From NCBI GenBank assembly GCA_963842515.1, contig CAWJGO010000005.1, positions 558,001 to 622,000 of the forward strand: a stretch of DNA of 64,000 nt, read 5' to 3'. A program made the position numbers and the translations under genes. The stretch comes from CADEED01 sp963842515. GTDB lineage: Bacteria > Pseudomonadota > Gammaproteobacteria > Steroidobacterales > Steroidobacteraceae. The notes under the pieces are model-generated. The model ran no database searches, was not told where the DNA came from, and was given only the letters and a program-made list of their open reading frames with translations. Shown here one piece after another: positions 45,873 to 53,752 of this stretch (positions are counted from its first letter, which is position 1; every line of letters starts with the position of its first letter).

Positions 45873-45902
45873 TGTCACCGCAATTGACACCGTGCGTGAT
45901 TA
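45873..45902. repeat. Iterated GACACCG repeat, short copy
   Basis: CTGTCACCGCAATTGACACC then GTGCGTGATT, identical to the copies at 43038 and 47452 over 24 bases, but without the third unit. It lies in the 250-base gap between the BTAD-hydrolase gene and the convergent membrane-protein gene. No IS sequence adjoins it. Confidence 0.7.
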
Positions 45903-46024
45903 TCGGCATCCGGGTCGGGCGTGCACGGCGCGGCGCACGTTAGCGGAAGGCAAGACTGTTGTGCGCGTGGGCGGGGAAAACTCGGGGCACCGTCGTCCGC
46001 TCGCGGCAATCACCCGCACTCGAT

Positions 46025-47101
46025 TCAAGGGTTCGCAACCGCTGCCGGCTCGACGCCGGCCTTGTCTTTCGGCGCGAACTGCTTCAGAAAATGCTCGATG
46101 CGACGTTTGAGTGGATGGAAAGTGAGGCCGAAGATTGCGCCGAGTACTGCGCTTGCGAAACGATCGCTCACGTGCAGTGCATGAATCAGACTGTGCGCGA
46201 TATAGATTTCGACAACGGCGAACAGAAAGAGCAATAAGCCGACCGTGGCGCCATAGACCAGCGTCTTGCGGACGATCAGCGCGGGGCTGATGGCGCCGGC
46301 GTAGAACACCGCCGCGGCGAAGCAGATCACCAAGGTCAGGGCCTTCGCGATACTGAAAATGAGCTGGATCACGGCGCGGACGTCGGGGGTTGTCGAGTGA
46401 GGCAGCGCCAGGTCGAGCGCACCAGCGAACATTGTGAGGATGGCTGCTGCGAGTGCGGCCTCGAAGAACCACAGCACCTTGTGTCTGGCTGCGACGTCCG
46501 GCCCGCGAAGCGTGATGTAGAAATAGAGGATGCCGGTCGCGGTGATGGCCATCCACATGGGAACGAACACGCCAACGTCCTGAGCGGCCACGATCACCAC
46601 GGTTGCAGTCGCCGAAATTATCCAGGCGCCTGCAGGGCGGAGCAGGAATTCGGTCGCCTTTTGCAGAGGCGGCGATTTGCCCCAAATCGTCGGACTCAAA
46701 GCGATGTCCGCGGCTATCAGCTTGCGCGGAAAGAGCTGTGACGAGCGGATGTAGAAGGCGGACCCAAGAAAGAACAGCAGCAACTGCACGATTTGCCGAA
46801 CGAGCGGCATGACATGCAGCCTGTCGAACAGCAATGCGACAACGACTCCGCCGTAGATGAAGGTCAGCGCCAGGGCGATCGCGATGTTCGGTGCATGGCC
46901 GCCGGCGCGCCAGGCGATCAGCAGCGCGATTCCGAGCACCAGGAGACACATGGTGATGCTCGCCGAATCCGAGAACCGCGCCATGAACAACTCAGCCGGC
47001 GCGGGCCAGGAAAGTGCCAGCACGACGATGGCGGCAGCAATTCCGGCGGAACTGGCCGCGAGCACGATTACTCTACCGAACGCAAATCGTGGCGATGCCA
47101 T
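46025..47101 (-). CDS. Polytopic membrane protein, sensor-like, without kinase domain
   Basis: This 358-residue protein has about ten hydrophobic segments. The last 100 residues (SPALIVRKTLVYGATVGLLL, then FHPLKRRIEHFLKQF) resemble the membrane half of a family of sensor kinases in which a kinase or GAF domain would follow, but here the protein ends soon after. SSQLFPRKLIAADI in the middle is another sensor-like element. It may be a stand-alone sensor or a truncated one. ATG 47101 is chosen because the hydrophobic part starts shortly after; an upstream ATG at 47167 is in frame. Confidence 0.65.
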   Translation of the reverse strand: MASPRFAFGRVIVLAASSAGIAAAIVVLALSWPAPAELFMARFSDSASITMCLLVLGIALLIAWRAGGHAPNIAIALALTFIYGGVVVALLFDRLHVMPLVRQIVQLLLFFLGSAFYIRSSQLFPRKLIAADIALSPTIWGKSPPLQKATEFLLRPAGAWIISATATVVIVAAQDVGVFVPMWMAITATGILYFYITLRGPDVAARHKVLWFFEAALAAAILTMFAGALDLALPHSTTPDVRAVIQLIFSIAKALTLVICFAAAVFYAGAISPALIVRKTLVYGATVGLLLFLFAVVEIYIAHSLIHALHVSDRFASAVLGAIFGLTFHPLKRRIEHFLKQFAPKDKAGVEPAAVANP

Positions 47102-47412
47102 GTCTTGCCCTAGTTGGAAGCGCGGCACATTATTAGCGGTGCTGCAGCCGTCTGTCACCAACGGCATCGGGAGGGCATCGGGACGTGCAGTGACCGCGCC
47201 GTGACATCCATGTCTGCGAATAGACTGTTATCTATCTAATCGGAATAGATTCGTGAATTGGTCGGGGCGATAGGATTTGCACTGTTCCCGCATTTCACGC
47301 GCGCGTGCGAGTGAGGTGATCCGGCGCCGGGCCGAGCACCACTGCGCCCGCGAAGTCGTGTGGTTAGTCGATGATTTCCGTAATCACTACGCGCATGGCC
47401 GACGAATACATC
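47102..47412. other. Intergenic region, nothing recognised
   Basis: These 311 bases contain no gene or structure I can support apart from an AT-richer patch (TTATCTATCTAATCGG, about 47229-47244) that could hold promoter elements for the membrane-protein gene upstream on the minus strand. Confidence 0.3.
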
Positions 47413-47532
47413 GAGGGAATTGGTGTAGCGCCTGAATCGTGCTCGTCCAAGCTGTCACCGCAATTGACACCGTGAGTGATTTTCCGATGACACCGCAGCG
47501 CCGACTTCGGCGTGTTCGCGCGAAAAAACTCT
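47413..47532. repeat. Flanking repeat left of the IS, shared with 42999-43116
   Basis: This stretch (starting GAGGGAATTGGTGTAGCGCC) lies outside the IS left end and is repeated, with about 12 substitutions, at 42999-43116. It includes the iterated GACACCG copy at 47452-47481 and ends in GCGAAAAAACT in both places. Because it travels with the transposase fragment, it may be part of a larger repeat unit. Confidence 0.7.
47452..47481. repeat. Iterated GACACCG repeat, complete copy
   Basis: Three units, GTCACCG at 47454, GACACCG at 47465 and GACACCG at 47489, are spaced by 11 and 24 bases. The first two are arranged so that TGTCA and TGACA form a short inverted repeat around CCGCAAT. Contains TTGACA, a -35-like hexamer. 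Confidence 0.7.
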
Positions 47533-47537
47533 AGAAA

Positions 47538-48829
47538 TGCCCATTCGGACTGATGGGTAGCAGTTCATTCCGGACACATAGGTAACACTTTCCGGCATTT
47601 GGGGGAGACCCATATGCCGTGGCGGGAGTGTTGCAAGATGGATGAGCGCCTGCGGTTCGTGGCTCGCCTGCTGGAGGGCGAGAAGATGGCCGAGCTGTGC
47701 CGGGAGTTCGATATCTCCCGCAAGACCGGCTACAAGATCTTCACGCGGTACAAAGACATAGGCCTGCAAGGGCTCACCGACCGCAGTCGTCGCCCGTATC
47801 GGCAAGCCAACCGCCTGCCATTCCAGATCGAGACGCTCGTCCTGTCGCTCAAGCAGGAGCATCCGAGTTGGGGTGCGCCGAAGATCCGCGCGAAGCTGCG
47901 CCGGCGTTTCCCCGACATCAAGCCGCCGGCCGTCAGTACGGTGCACGCAGTCCTCGATCGACATGGCTTGGTGGTGCATGGCCGAGAGCGGCGCTACCAC
48001 GCGCAAGGCACGACGCTCTCCACCCCCACCACGCCGAACGATCTGTGGTGCGCGGACTTCAAGGGCGAGTTCATGCTCACGGACAGGCGTTACTGCTATC
48101 CACTCACCATCACGGACTTCGCGTCACGCTATCTGATCTGCTGCGACGCATTGGCGAGCGCACACGCGGACCCTGCATTTACCGTGTTCGAACGCGCCTT
48201 CAAGGATTTTGGGCTGCCGAAGTCCATCCGCACCGACAACGGCACACCGTTCGCGAGTGCCAACGCGATCTTCGGCCTCACCAAGCTCTCAGTGTGGTGG
48301 CTGCGGTTGGGTATCGGGCTCGAACGCATCCAGCCAGGTAGACCCACACAGAACGGGCGGCACGAGCGCATGCACCTGACCTTGAAGAAGGAGACCACCA
48401 AGCCTGCGGCTAACAACTTCCTGCAACAGCAGGAGAAGTTCGATCGGTTCATCGAGTGCTTCAACCAGGAGCGGCCGCACCAGGCGATCGAGATGCGTTA
48501 TCCCGGGGAACTGTATCGACCCTCCGATCGCCCCTATCACGGCCTTGGTCCGCTCGAGTATCCGTTCCACGACCGCACCGTCGCTGTGACCATGTGTGGC
48601 CGTGTGTGCTTCGGGTCGAGGAAGATCAACCTCTCCACCGTCTTCGCCGGTCAAAACGTCGGCGTCAAAGAGGTCGAGGAAAAAGTCTGGCTAATCAGCT
48701 TCATGCACTATGACTTGGGGTTCTTCGACCACGAGAGCTCGCGGTTCGAGTGCGCGGAGAATCCGTTCGCTGCTAAGGTGTTACCCATGTCCTCGGAATA
48801 ATCCGTTACCCATGTGAACGGAATGGACA
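47538..48829 (+). mobile_element. IS481-family insertion sequence with doubled ends
   Basis: The element is about 1292 bases. Each end carries two tandem, related 25-27-base repeats. Left outer begins TGCCCATTCGGACTGATGGG (47538-47563) and left inner TTCATTCCGGACACATAGGT (47564-47588). Right outer, read inward on the minus strand, begins TGTCCATTCCGTTCACATGG (48829-48803) and right inner ATTATTCCGAGGACATGGGT (48802-48778). It holds one intact transposase. The right end is nine bases from the 3' end of the tRNA-Pro gene. No clear target-site duplication is visible. Confidence 0.85.
47614..48801 (+). CDS. IS481-family transposase
   Basis: This 395-residue protein (ATG 47614 preceded by GGGGGAG at 47601-47607) has an N-terminal helix-turn-helix (EKMAELCREFDISRKTGYKI) and an rve/DDE integrase core with Asp in DLWCADFKGEF, Asp in IRTDNGTPFAS and Glu in NGRHERMHLTLKK, followed by the FNQERPHQAIEMRYPGELY block typical of IS481 and related IS3-like enzymes. 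It cuts and joins the element's ends. It appears intact, so the element may be active. Its stop codon lies inside the right inner repeat. Confidence 0.92.
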   Translation: MPWRECCKMDERLRFVARLLEGEKMAELCREFDISRKTGYKIFTRYKDIGLQGLTDRSRRPYRQANRLPFQIETLVLSLKQEHPSWGAPKIRAKLRRRFPDIKPPAVSTVHAVLDRHGLVVHGRERRYHAQGTTLSTPTTPNDLWCADFKGEFMLTDRRYCYPLTITDFASRYLICCDALASAHADPAFTVFERAFKDFGLPKSIRTDNGTPFASANAIFGLTKLSVWWLRLGIGLERIQPGRPTQNGRHERMHLTLKKETTKPAANNFLQQQEKFDRFIECFNQERPHQAIEMRYPGELYRPSDRPYHGLGPLEYPFHDRTVAVTMCGRVCFGSRKINLSTVFAGQNVGVKEVEEKVWLISFMHYDLGFFDHESSRFECAENPFAAKVLPMSSE

Positions 48830-48838
48830 AAAAAATAA

Positions 48839-48916
48839 TGGTCGGGGTGAAAGGATTTGAACCTTCGACTCCTACGTCCCGAACGTAGTGCTCTACCAGG
48901 CTGAGCTACACCCCGA
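48839..48916 (-). tRNA. tRNA-Pro (anticodon CGG), CCA encoded
   Basis: On the minus strand the sequence begins TCGGGGTGTAGCTCAGCCTG and ends ACCCCGACCA, giving a 7-bp acceptor stem (TCGGGGT / ACCCCGA). The anticodon arm is CTACG - TTCGGGA - CGTAG, so the anticodon is CGG (proline). The T arm GGTTCAAATCC is normal. CCA is encoded. The following bases on that strand are T-rich (TTATTTTTT), a likely terminator, and end at the IS. Confidence 0.95.
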
Positions 48917-49071
48917 ATGCCGCTTGTATCGGCGTCCCGCAGACCTTGGCGGGGCGCGCAGTCTACTGAACGGCCAGCCGACGTTCAAATAGAGGAGTAA
49001 CACCGATTTGCCGGTACCATCCAGCCAAAGGGGCGGACCATTCATGAAAAAAACGCTGTCGTTTCATCCAG

Positions 49072-50310
49072 TTGGTTGAACCGGCACCAGTCGGGCTCCC
49101 CGAGCGCATTGAAGTCATGGACGTCCTGCGCGGCGTTGCCTTGTTCGGAGTATTCCTCGCCAATTTCGTGGGCTTTGCCAAGGCGCCCATCATGGCGACC
49201 GAAACTCAGCTGTTGAGCCTGCCCTCGGCACCTTTCGATTTCGCGCTGTTGCGGGTGCTCGACTGGCTGGTGGTCGACAAGGCCAACACGATTTTCGCGT
49301 TCCTGTTCGGTCTCGGATTCTTCCTGCAGATGCGCAGGCTGGAGGTGCGTAGCGTCGACTTCGAAGTGTTGTACCGGCGCAGGCTGTCCGTGCTTCTCAT
49401 CATCGGCGTGATTCATCTCTTCTTCTTCTGGACCTGGGACATTCTTCATCTATATGCGCTTGCCGGTTTCTTGCTGTTGCCGTTGCGCCGCCTCAGCGAT
49501 CGCGCGTTGCTCGTCACCGGGCTGATACTCGCCGCCTTCGGGCGCACGACGCAGAAGGCGCTTGCCGAATTCGGGCCGGAAGGAAGCTGGACGGGTTTGC
49601 CGGGCGGCTATGCGGATTCCGACGTGATGCTGCGCCAGCAACTCTCCGAGCGCGGTGATTACTTCGGCATCGTTGGCAACTTCTTCGAATGGGTGTTCGT
49701 CGATTACATTGCCAGCGGGATGATCCTCGGCTGGCTGTGCTATGCGCTCGGCCGGTTTCTCATTGGCGCGTGGGTTGGGCGGCGCGAGTGGATCGCCCGG
49801 GCGGCGGAATTCCTGCCGGGCTGGCGCCGGGTAATGCGCTGGACGCTACCCGCCGGTTTGCTGCTCGAAGGCGCCGCTACATTGCTGGCGGAGTCGCCGC
49901 TGCTCGCCGATTTCAGCCATCGTGCATTCCTGGCGGATTCGTTGCATTTGCTCGCCGTGCCGGTTCTCGCTACCGGGTATGTCGCGGCGATCGTTGTCAC
50001 TTTCCAGGGGCGCGCCCGCCGATTGCTGGCGCCGTTCGCCGCGGCCGGGCGCATGGCACTGACCAACTATCTCGCGCAGAGCCTGGTGTTCGGCTTCGTG
50101 TTGTTCGGCGTCGGCCCAGGGCTGGCGCTGGCAGGTTCGATCGGCACGGCCGTGGTGGTAGCCATCGTTGTGGGTTTCTTCGCGCTGCAGGTGATTGTCA
50201 GCGCGTGGTGGTTAGGGCACTACGCCTACGGCCCAGTGGAATGGCTGTGGCGCGCGCTGACGTATGGCGAGCGTCCGCGCATGAGAATCAGGTCCGGCCC
50301 CTTTTGCTAG
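49072..50310 (+). CDS. DUF418-domain membrane protein
   Basis: This 412-residue polytopic protein has the DUF418 start (RIEVMDVLRGVALFGVFLAN), the loop NTIFAFLFGLGFFLQM, a double-Arg RRRLSVLLIIG and the end block HYAYGPVEWLWRALTYG. The family has an acyltransferase-3-like layout of about ten helices and unknown function. An in-frame TGA at 49045 and the need to include RIEVMDVLRG make TTG 49072 the best start; ATG 49117 would remove conserved residues. The last residues (RSGPFC) come from a REP-like palindrome at its 3' end. Confidence 0.8.
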   Translation: MVEPAPVGLPERIEVMDVLRGVALFGVFLANFVGFAKAPIMATETQLLSLPSAPFDFALLRVLDWLVVDKANTIFAFLFGLGFFLQMRRLEVRSVDFEVLYRRRLSVLLIIGVIHLFFFWTWDILHLYALAGFLLLPLRRLSDRALLVTGLILAAFGRTTQKALAEFGPEGSWTGLPGGYADSDVMLRQQLSERGDYFGIVGNFFEWVFVDYIASGMILGWLCYALGRFLIGAWVGRREWIARAAEFLPGWRRVMRWTLPAGLLLEGAATLLAESPLLADFSHRAFLADSLHLLAVPVLATGYVAAIVVTFQGRARRLLAPFAAAGRMALTNYLAQSLVFGFVLFGVGPGLALAGSIGTAVVVAIVVGFFALQVIVSAWWLGHYAYGPVEWLWRALTYGERPRMRIRSGPFC

Positions 50311-50312
50311 CA

Positions 50313-50331
50313 AATGGGGTCTGACCCCATT
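50313..50331. repeat. REP-like palindrome between convergent genes
   Basis: AATGGGGT - CTG - ACCCCATT is a perfect 8-bp stem with a three-base loop. It overlaps the stop codon of ispB (TTA at 50330-50332) and follows the stop of the DUF418 gene by two bases. It may act as a bidirectional terminator. Related short palindromes (GGGGACTGTCCCC) lie after rpmA. Confidence 0.6.
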
Positions 50332-51364
50332 AACTGGTGCGGTCCTGCGCGAAACGCGCGAGGGCGGCGAGAGCACGGGAGTAGGGCGAGTCGGGTAGCG
50401 CTTGAAGCGCGGCCAGCGCCTGCTCGGTTTCGCGCTGCGCGAAGCTCGCCGCGTAGTCGAGGCCACCGGTGGCCTCGATCGCTTCGACGATCGGACCGAG
50501 TTGCGCGAGGCCGCCTTGTTCGATCGCCAGACGAATGAGCGCGCGCTGTTCGTCGTTACCGTGGCGCAGCGCGTGCAACAGCGGCAGCGTGGGTTTGCCT
50601 TCGGCCAGGTCGTCGCCGAGATTCTTGCCGCGCGTCGCCGGGTCCGACTTGTAGTCGAGCGCGTCGTCGACGAGTTGATAGGCCGTGCCGAGATGTTTGC
50701 CGTAGCGCGCGAGCGCGGCCTGCTGCGCCACCGGCACTCCCGCGAGCACCGCGGCCACTTCGGCACCGGCTTCGAACAGACGGCCGGTCTTGCGGTAGAT
50801 CACTTCGAGGTAACGCTGTTCGGTCGTGTCGGGATCGTGCGCATTCATGAGCTGCAGCACTTCGCCTTCGGCGATCACGTTGGTGGCGTCCGCCATGATC
50901 TCCATGACGCGCTGCGATCCGACCGTTGCCATCATCTGGAAGGCACGCGAATACACGAAGTCGCCGACCAGCACGCTCGCCTGGTTGCCGAAGATGTTGT
51001 TAGCCGTGGCGCGGCCACGGCGTTTCATCGAGCCGTCGACCACGTCGTCGTGCAGCAGCGTCGCGGTGTGCACGAACTCGATGAACGCGGCCGCCTCGAT
51101 GTGTTTTTCGTTCTCGATGGCGCAGGCGCGACCGGCGAGCACGCACAGCAGCGGGCGCAAACGTTTGCCGCCACCGCCGATGATGTGTTCGGCAACCTGG
51201 TCGACGAGCGGCACCGCGCTCTTGAGCCGGGCGCGAATCATGGCGTCGACACCCGCCAGATCGGCTCGAACCAGGGCCCGGATGTCCTCGAGCGGCATGC
51301 CCGGGACTTCCGTGGGGCGGAGCGCGGTGCGCGAAGTTGGCAGTTGGGTGACTTTGGAGCTCAT
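50330..51364 (-). CDS. ispB: Octaprenyl / polyprenyl diphosphate synthase
   Basis: This 344-residue protein has the prenyltransferase signatures GGKRLRPLLCVLAG, the first Asp-rich motif LLHDDVVDGS and the second in LVDDALDY. These bind Mg-diphosphate. The enzyme makes the side chain of ubiquinone. Its divergence from rplU-rpmA is the classical gammaproteobacterial arrangement. The ATG at 51364 is 34 bases from the rplU -35 element, so the promoters probably overlap. Confidence 0.93.
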   Translation of the reverse strand: MSSKVTQLPTSRTALRPTEVPGMPLEDIRALVRADLAGVDAMIRARLKSAVPLVDQVAEHIIGGGGKRLRPLLCVLAGRACAIENEKHIEAAAFIEFVHTATLLHDDVVDGSMKRRGRATANNIFGNQASVLVGDFVYSRAFQMMATVGSQRVMEIMADATNVIAEGEVLQLMNAHDPDTTEQRYLEVIYRKTGRLFEAGAEVAAVLAGVPVAQQAALARYGKHLGTAYQLVDDALDYKSDPATRGKNLGDDLAEGKPTLPLLHALRHGNDEQRALIRLAIEQGGLAQLGPIVEAIEATGGLDYAASFAQRETEQALAALQALPDSPYSRALAALARFAQDRTS

Positions 51365-51397
51365 TTAGGGCGTTGATTCTACTGGTTTATTTATGGT

Positions 51398-51426
51398 TTG
51401 ACCGCCTTTCCATGCATACGTAGAAT
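51398..51426 (+). promoter_or_regulatory. Sigma-70-type promoter of rplU-rpmA
   Basis: TTGACC (51398-51403) and TAGAAT (51421-51426) are spaced by 17 bases, close to the sigma-70 consensus. The rplU start is 68 bases downstream. It lies in the ispB/rplU divergent gap. Confidence 0.7.
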
Positions 51427-51493
51427 GCGCCTCCCTTCGAAATGGCACACGGCTTAAGGCTTTGGTTTCGAAAGGGTTTCCGGAGATATCAAG

Positions 51494-51805
51494 ATGTACG
51501 CGGTCATCGCCACGGGCGGCAAACAGTATCGGGTCGAGAAAGACACCGTCCTCCAGGTCGAGAAGCTCGATGGCGAGCCGGGCAGCACGATTGAGTTCGG
51601 CGAAGTTCTGCTCTTCGCTGACGGCGACACCATCAAGGTCGGCGCTCCGTTGCTCAAGGGCGGAAAAGTTTCCGCCACCATCGAAAAGCACGGCAAGGGC
51701 GAGAAGAAAGTCATCGTCAAGTTCCGCCGCCGCAAGCATTACCTTCGCCAGGGTACGCATCGCCAGCAGTACACGCAGGTCAAGATCACCGGCATCAGCG
51801 TCTGA
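51494..51805 (+). CDS. rplU: 50S ribosomal protein L21
   Basis: The 103-residue product has the L21 pattern MYAVIATGGKQYRVEKDT and the C-terminal KFRRRKHYLRQGTHRQQYT. It binds 23S rRNA in the large subunit. GGAG eight bases upstream supports the ATG. It is followed by rpmA and obgE in the conserved order. Confidence 0.97.
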   Translation: MYAVIATGGKQYRVEKDTVLQVEKLDGEPGSTIEFGEVLLFADGDTIKVGAPLLKGGKVSATIEKHGKGEKKVIVKFRRRKHYLRQGTHRQQYTQVKITGISV

Positions 51806-51856
51806 ACGCCCAGCAAATCAGAAGATAGCTAAACAGTTAGTTGGAGCCCGACTCAA

Positions 51857-52111
51857 ATGGCACATAAAAAGGCAGGCGGCAGTACTCGTAACGGCCGCGA
51901 ATCGCACAGCAAACGTCTGGGCGTCAAGAAGTTCGGCGGCGAAGCCGTGCTCGCCGGCAACATCCTGGTCCGCCAGCGTGGCACCACCATGCGCGCCGGC
52001 AGCAATGTCGGGATCGGCACCGATCACACGCTGTTTGCCCTCAAGCCGGGCCGCGTCAAGTTCTCGAAGAAGGGCGCCGAGCAGCACACCTTCGTGAGCA
52101 TCGACGAATAG
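51857..52111 (+). CDS. rpmA: 50S ribosomal protein L27
   Basis: The 84-residue product begins MAHKKAGGSTRNGRESHSKR and includes GGEAVLAGNILVRQRGT, the canonical L27 sequence. Its N-terminal tail reaches the peptidyl-transferase centre. It is separated from rplU by 51 bases. Two tandem palindromes and a terminator follow. Confidence 0.97.
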   Translation: MAHKKAGGSTRNGRESHSKRLGVKKFGGEAVLAGNILVRQRGTTMRAGSNVGIGTDHTLFALKPGRVKFSKKGAEQHTFVSIDE

Positions 52112-52119
52112 AAAACGTC

Positions 52120-52148
52120 GGGGACTGTCCCCAAAGGGGACTGTCCCC
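52120..52148. repeat. Two tandem GGGGACTGTCCCC palindromes
   Basis: GGGGACTGTCCCC occurs at 52120-52132 and again at 52136-52148, separated by AAA. Each is a perfect palindrome apart from its centre base. The pair can also fold as a larger hairpin with CGTCGG and CCGACG outside. It is a REP-like element between the rpmA stop and the terminator. Confidence 0.7.
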
Positions 52149-52173
52149 CTTCCGACCCGACGGTCGATTCAAG

Positions 52174-52199
52174 AAGCCCGGCACTCAGCCGGGTTTTTT
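52174..52199 (+). terminator. Rho-independent terminator after rpmA
   Basis: CCCGGC (52177-52182), a five-base loop and GCCGGG (52188-52193) are followed by six T residues, with two further A-T pairs possible at the base. It lies only 18 bases before the obgE start, so read-through or a promoter within it would be needed for co-expression. Confidence 0.85.
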
Positions 52200-52216
52200 G
52201 TTGGGGCACCCAAACC

Positions 52217-53443
52217 ATGAAATTCGTCGACGAAGCACGCGTCAAAGTACAAGCCGGTAACGGCGGCCGAGGCTGCATCAGTTTCCGGCGCGAGAAGTTC
52301 GTACCCTTCGGCGGTCCCGATGGCGGTGATGGCGGACTCGGAGGCAGCGTCACCTTCCGCGCGCGCGAAGGCATCAACACCCTGGTCGATTTCCGGGTCG
52401 AGCGCACCTTCCGCGCCAACAACGGTGAGCCGGGCGGCGGACGCGACATGACCGGCCGCGGTGGCAAAGACGCGCTCGTCATGGTGCCCGTGGGCACCAT
52501 CGTGCGTGATGCCGAGACCGGCGAAGTGCTGGGCGACATGGCCAAGGCGGACATGGAGCTGCTGGTGGCGCGCGGTGGCAAGGGCGGCTGGGGAAACCAG
52601 CGCTTCAAGTCCAGCAAGAATCGCTCGCCGCGTCAGTTCGGCCCGGGATTGCCGGGCGAGCAGCGCACGCTCGAGCTCGAGCTCAAGGTCATCGCCGACG
52701 TGGGGTTGTTAGGCCTGCCCAACGCCGGAAAGTCCACGCTGATCACCGCGGTCTCGGCTGCGCGTCCCAGGATCGCCGACTATCCATTCACCACGCTGTA
52801 TCCGAACCTGGGGGTCATCTCCTGCGGCAATCAACGCAGCTTCGTCATGGCCGACATTCCCGGTCTCATTGAAGGAGCGGCGGACGGTGCGGGCTTGGGA
52901 ATTCGCTTCCTCAAGCACCTGCAGCGCACGCGGGTATTGCTGCACCTCGTGGACATCGCGCCCACCGATCCGGCCGCCGACCCGGTGCGCGACGCGATCG
53001 CCATCGTCGGCGAGCTCGGAAAATTCAGCGACGACCTGCTCACCAAGCCGCGCTGGCTCGTCCTCAACAAGAGCGACCTGTTGCCGCCCGACGAAGCTGC
53101 TGCCCGCGCGGTGTCGATCGCTGTGGCACTCAAGTATCGTGGCCCTGCATTCCTGATTTCCGGCGCCACGCATGCGGGCACTCAGGATCTCACCGAGGCA
53201 GTGATGCGCTTCATCGAATCCGGCGAAGCGCCGGCGCAGGGCAACCTGCCGCTGCCCGAGATTCGCGAGGCGAAGCCGAAGGCTGCCGCCAAGCCGGTCG
53301 CGAAAAAACGTGCACCGAAGAAGAAGGCGACAACGAAGACGCCGGCAAGGAAGAAGACCGCCAAGAAGGCTAGGAAGGGGTCAGGCACCATTTCGCGAAA
53401 GACGCGAAGCGGAGCCAGACCCAAACAAAAAAGCCGGCGTTAG
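52217..53443 (+). CDS. obgE: GTPase Obg / CgtA
   Basis: This 408-residue protein has the glycine-rich Obg fold (GNGGRGCISFRREKFVPFGG, GGVTFRA-like GGSVTFRAREG) in the first 158 residues and the G domain with GLPNAGKSTLI, the switch TTLYPNLGV, DIPGLIEGAADGAGLG, NKSD and the closing SGATHAG. It is an essential GTPase in ribosome assembly. The C-terminal 60 residues are Lys/Ala/Pro-rich (KKRAPKKKATTKTPARKK), not the acidic tail known from E. coli. Near the end the DNA contains GGGGTCAGGCACCATTTCGC, a REP-like sequence that is translated (GSGTISRK). Confidence 0.93.
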   Translation: MKFVDEARVKVQAGNGGRGCISFRREKFVPFGGPDGGDGGLGGSVTFRAREGINTLVDFRVERTFRANNGEPGGGRDMTGRGGKDALVMVPVGTIVRDAETGEVLGDMAKADMELLVARGGKGGWGNQRFKSSKNRSPRQFGPGLPGEQRTLELELKVIADVGLLGLPNAGKSTLITAVSAARPRIADYPFTTLYPNLGVISCGNQRSFVMADIPGLIEGAADGAGLGIRFLKHLQRTRVLLHLVDIAPTDPAADPVRDAIAIVGELGKFSDDLLTKPRWLVLNKSDLLPPDEAAARAVSIAVALKYRGPAFLISGATHAGTQDLTEAVMRFIESGEAPAQGNLPLPEIREAKPKAAAKPVAKKRAPKKKATTKTPARKKTAKKARKGSGTISRKTRSGARPKQKSRR

Positions 53444-53449
53444 CCGGCT
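53426..53449 (-). terminator. Terminator of rpsT (bidirectional), overlapping the obgE stop
   Basis: AGCCGGC (53432-53438) and GCCGGCT (53443-53449) enclose GTTA. On the minus strand the stem is followed by TTTTTTG, a good rho-independent terminator for rpsT. The obgE stop codon (TAG 53441-53443) lies within the hairpin. Confidence 0.8.
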
Positions 53450-53488
53450 GTTTCGTGCTCCGCGTCTGCGACGCCGAAGTCTTGTTCG

Positions 53489-53752
53489 CTACTTCATCGC
53501 CTTGATGCGGGCGGACAGGTTGCTCTTGTGGCGCGCGGCCTTGTTGCGATGAATGACGTTCTTGTTGACCAGCGAATCGATGACCGGCTGGGCTTCCTTG
53601 AGCGCGGTGGACGCGTCGGCCTTGTTGCCGGCGGACACGGCATCGACAACCTTGCGCAGGGCCGAGCGCATGCGCGAGCGCAGCGCCACGTTGCGGTTGC
53701 GGTTGGTTTCAGCTCGGCGGGCGGCTTTTTCAGCCGACTTGGTATTGGCCAC
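53489..53752 (-). CDS. rpsT: 30S ribosomal protein S20
   Basis: The 87-residue product begins MANTKSAEKAARRAETNRNR and ends NKAARHKSNLSARIKAMK, the three-helix S20 pattern. It binds 16S rRNA. On the coding strand a TTGACA hexamer (53816-53821) lies about 65 bases upstream of the ATG, with a weak -10 (CACACT) 17 bases from it. The gene converges with obgE and is divergent from murJ. Confidence 0.96.
   Translation of the reverse strand: MANTKSAEKAARRAETNRNRNVALRSRMRSALRKVVDAVSAGNKADASTALKEAQPVIDSLVNKNVIHRNKAARHKSNLSARIKAMK

Noticed and set aside
48839..48916. tRNA-Arg, suggested by CCG being visible on the plus strand
   Set aside because: The gene is on the minus strand; the loop there reads TTCGGGA, so the anticodon is CGG and the tRNA is for proline.
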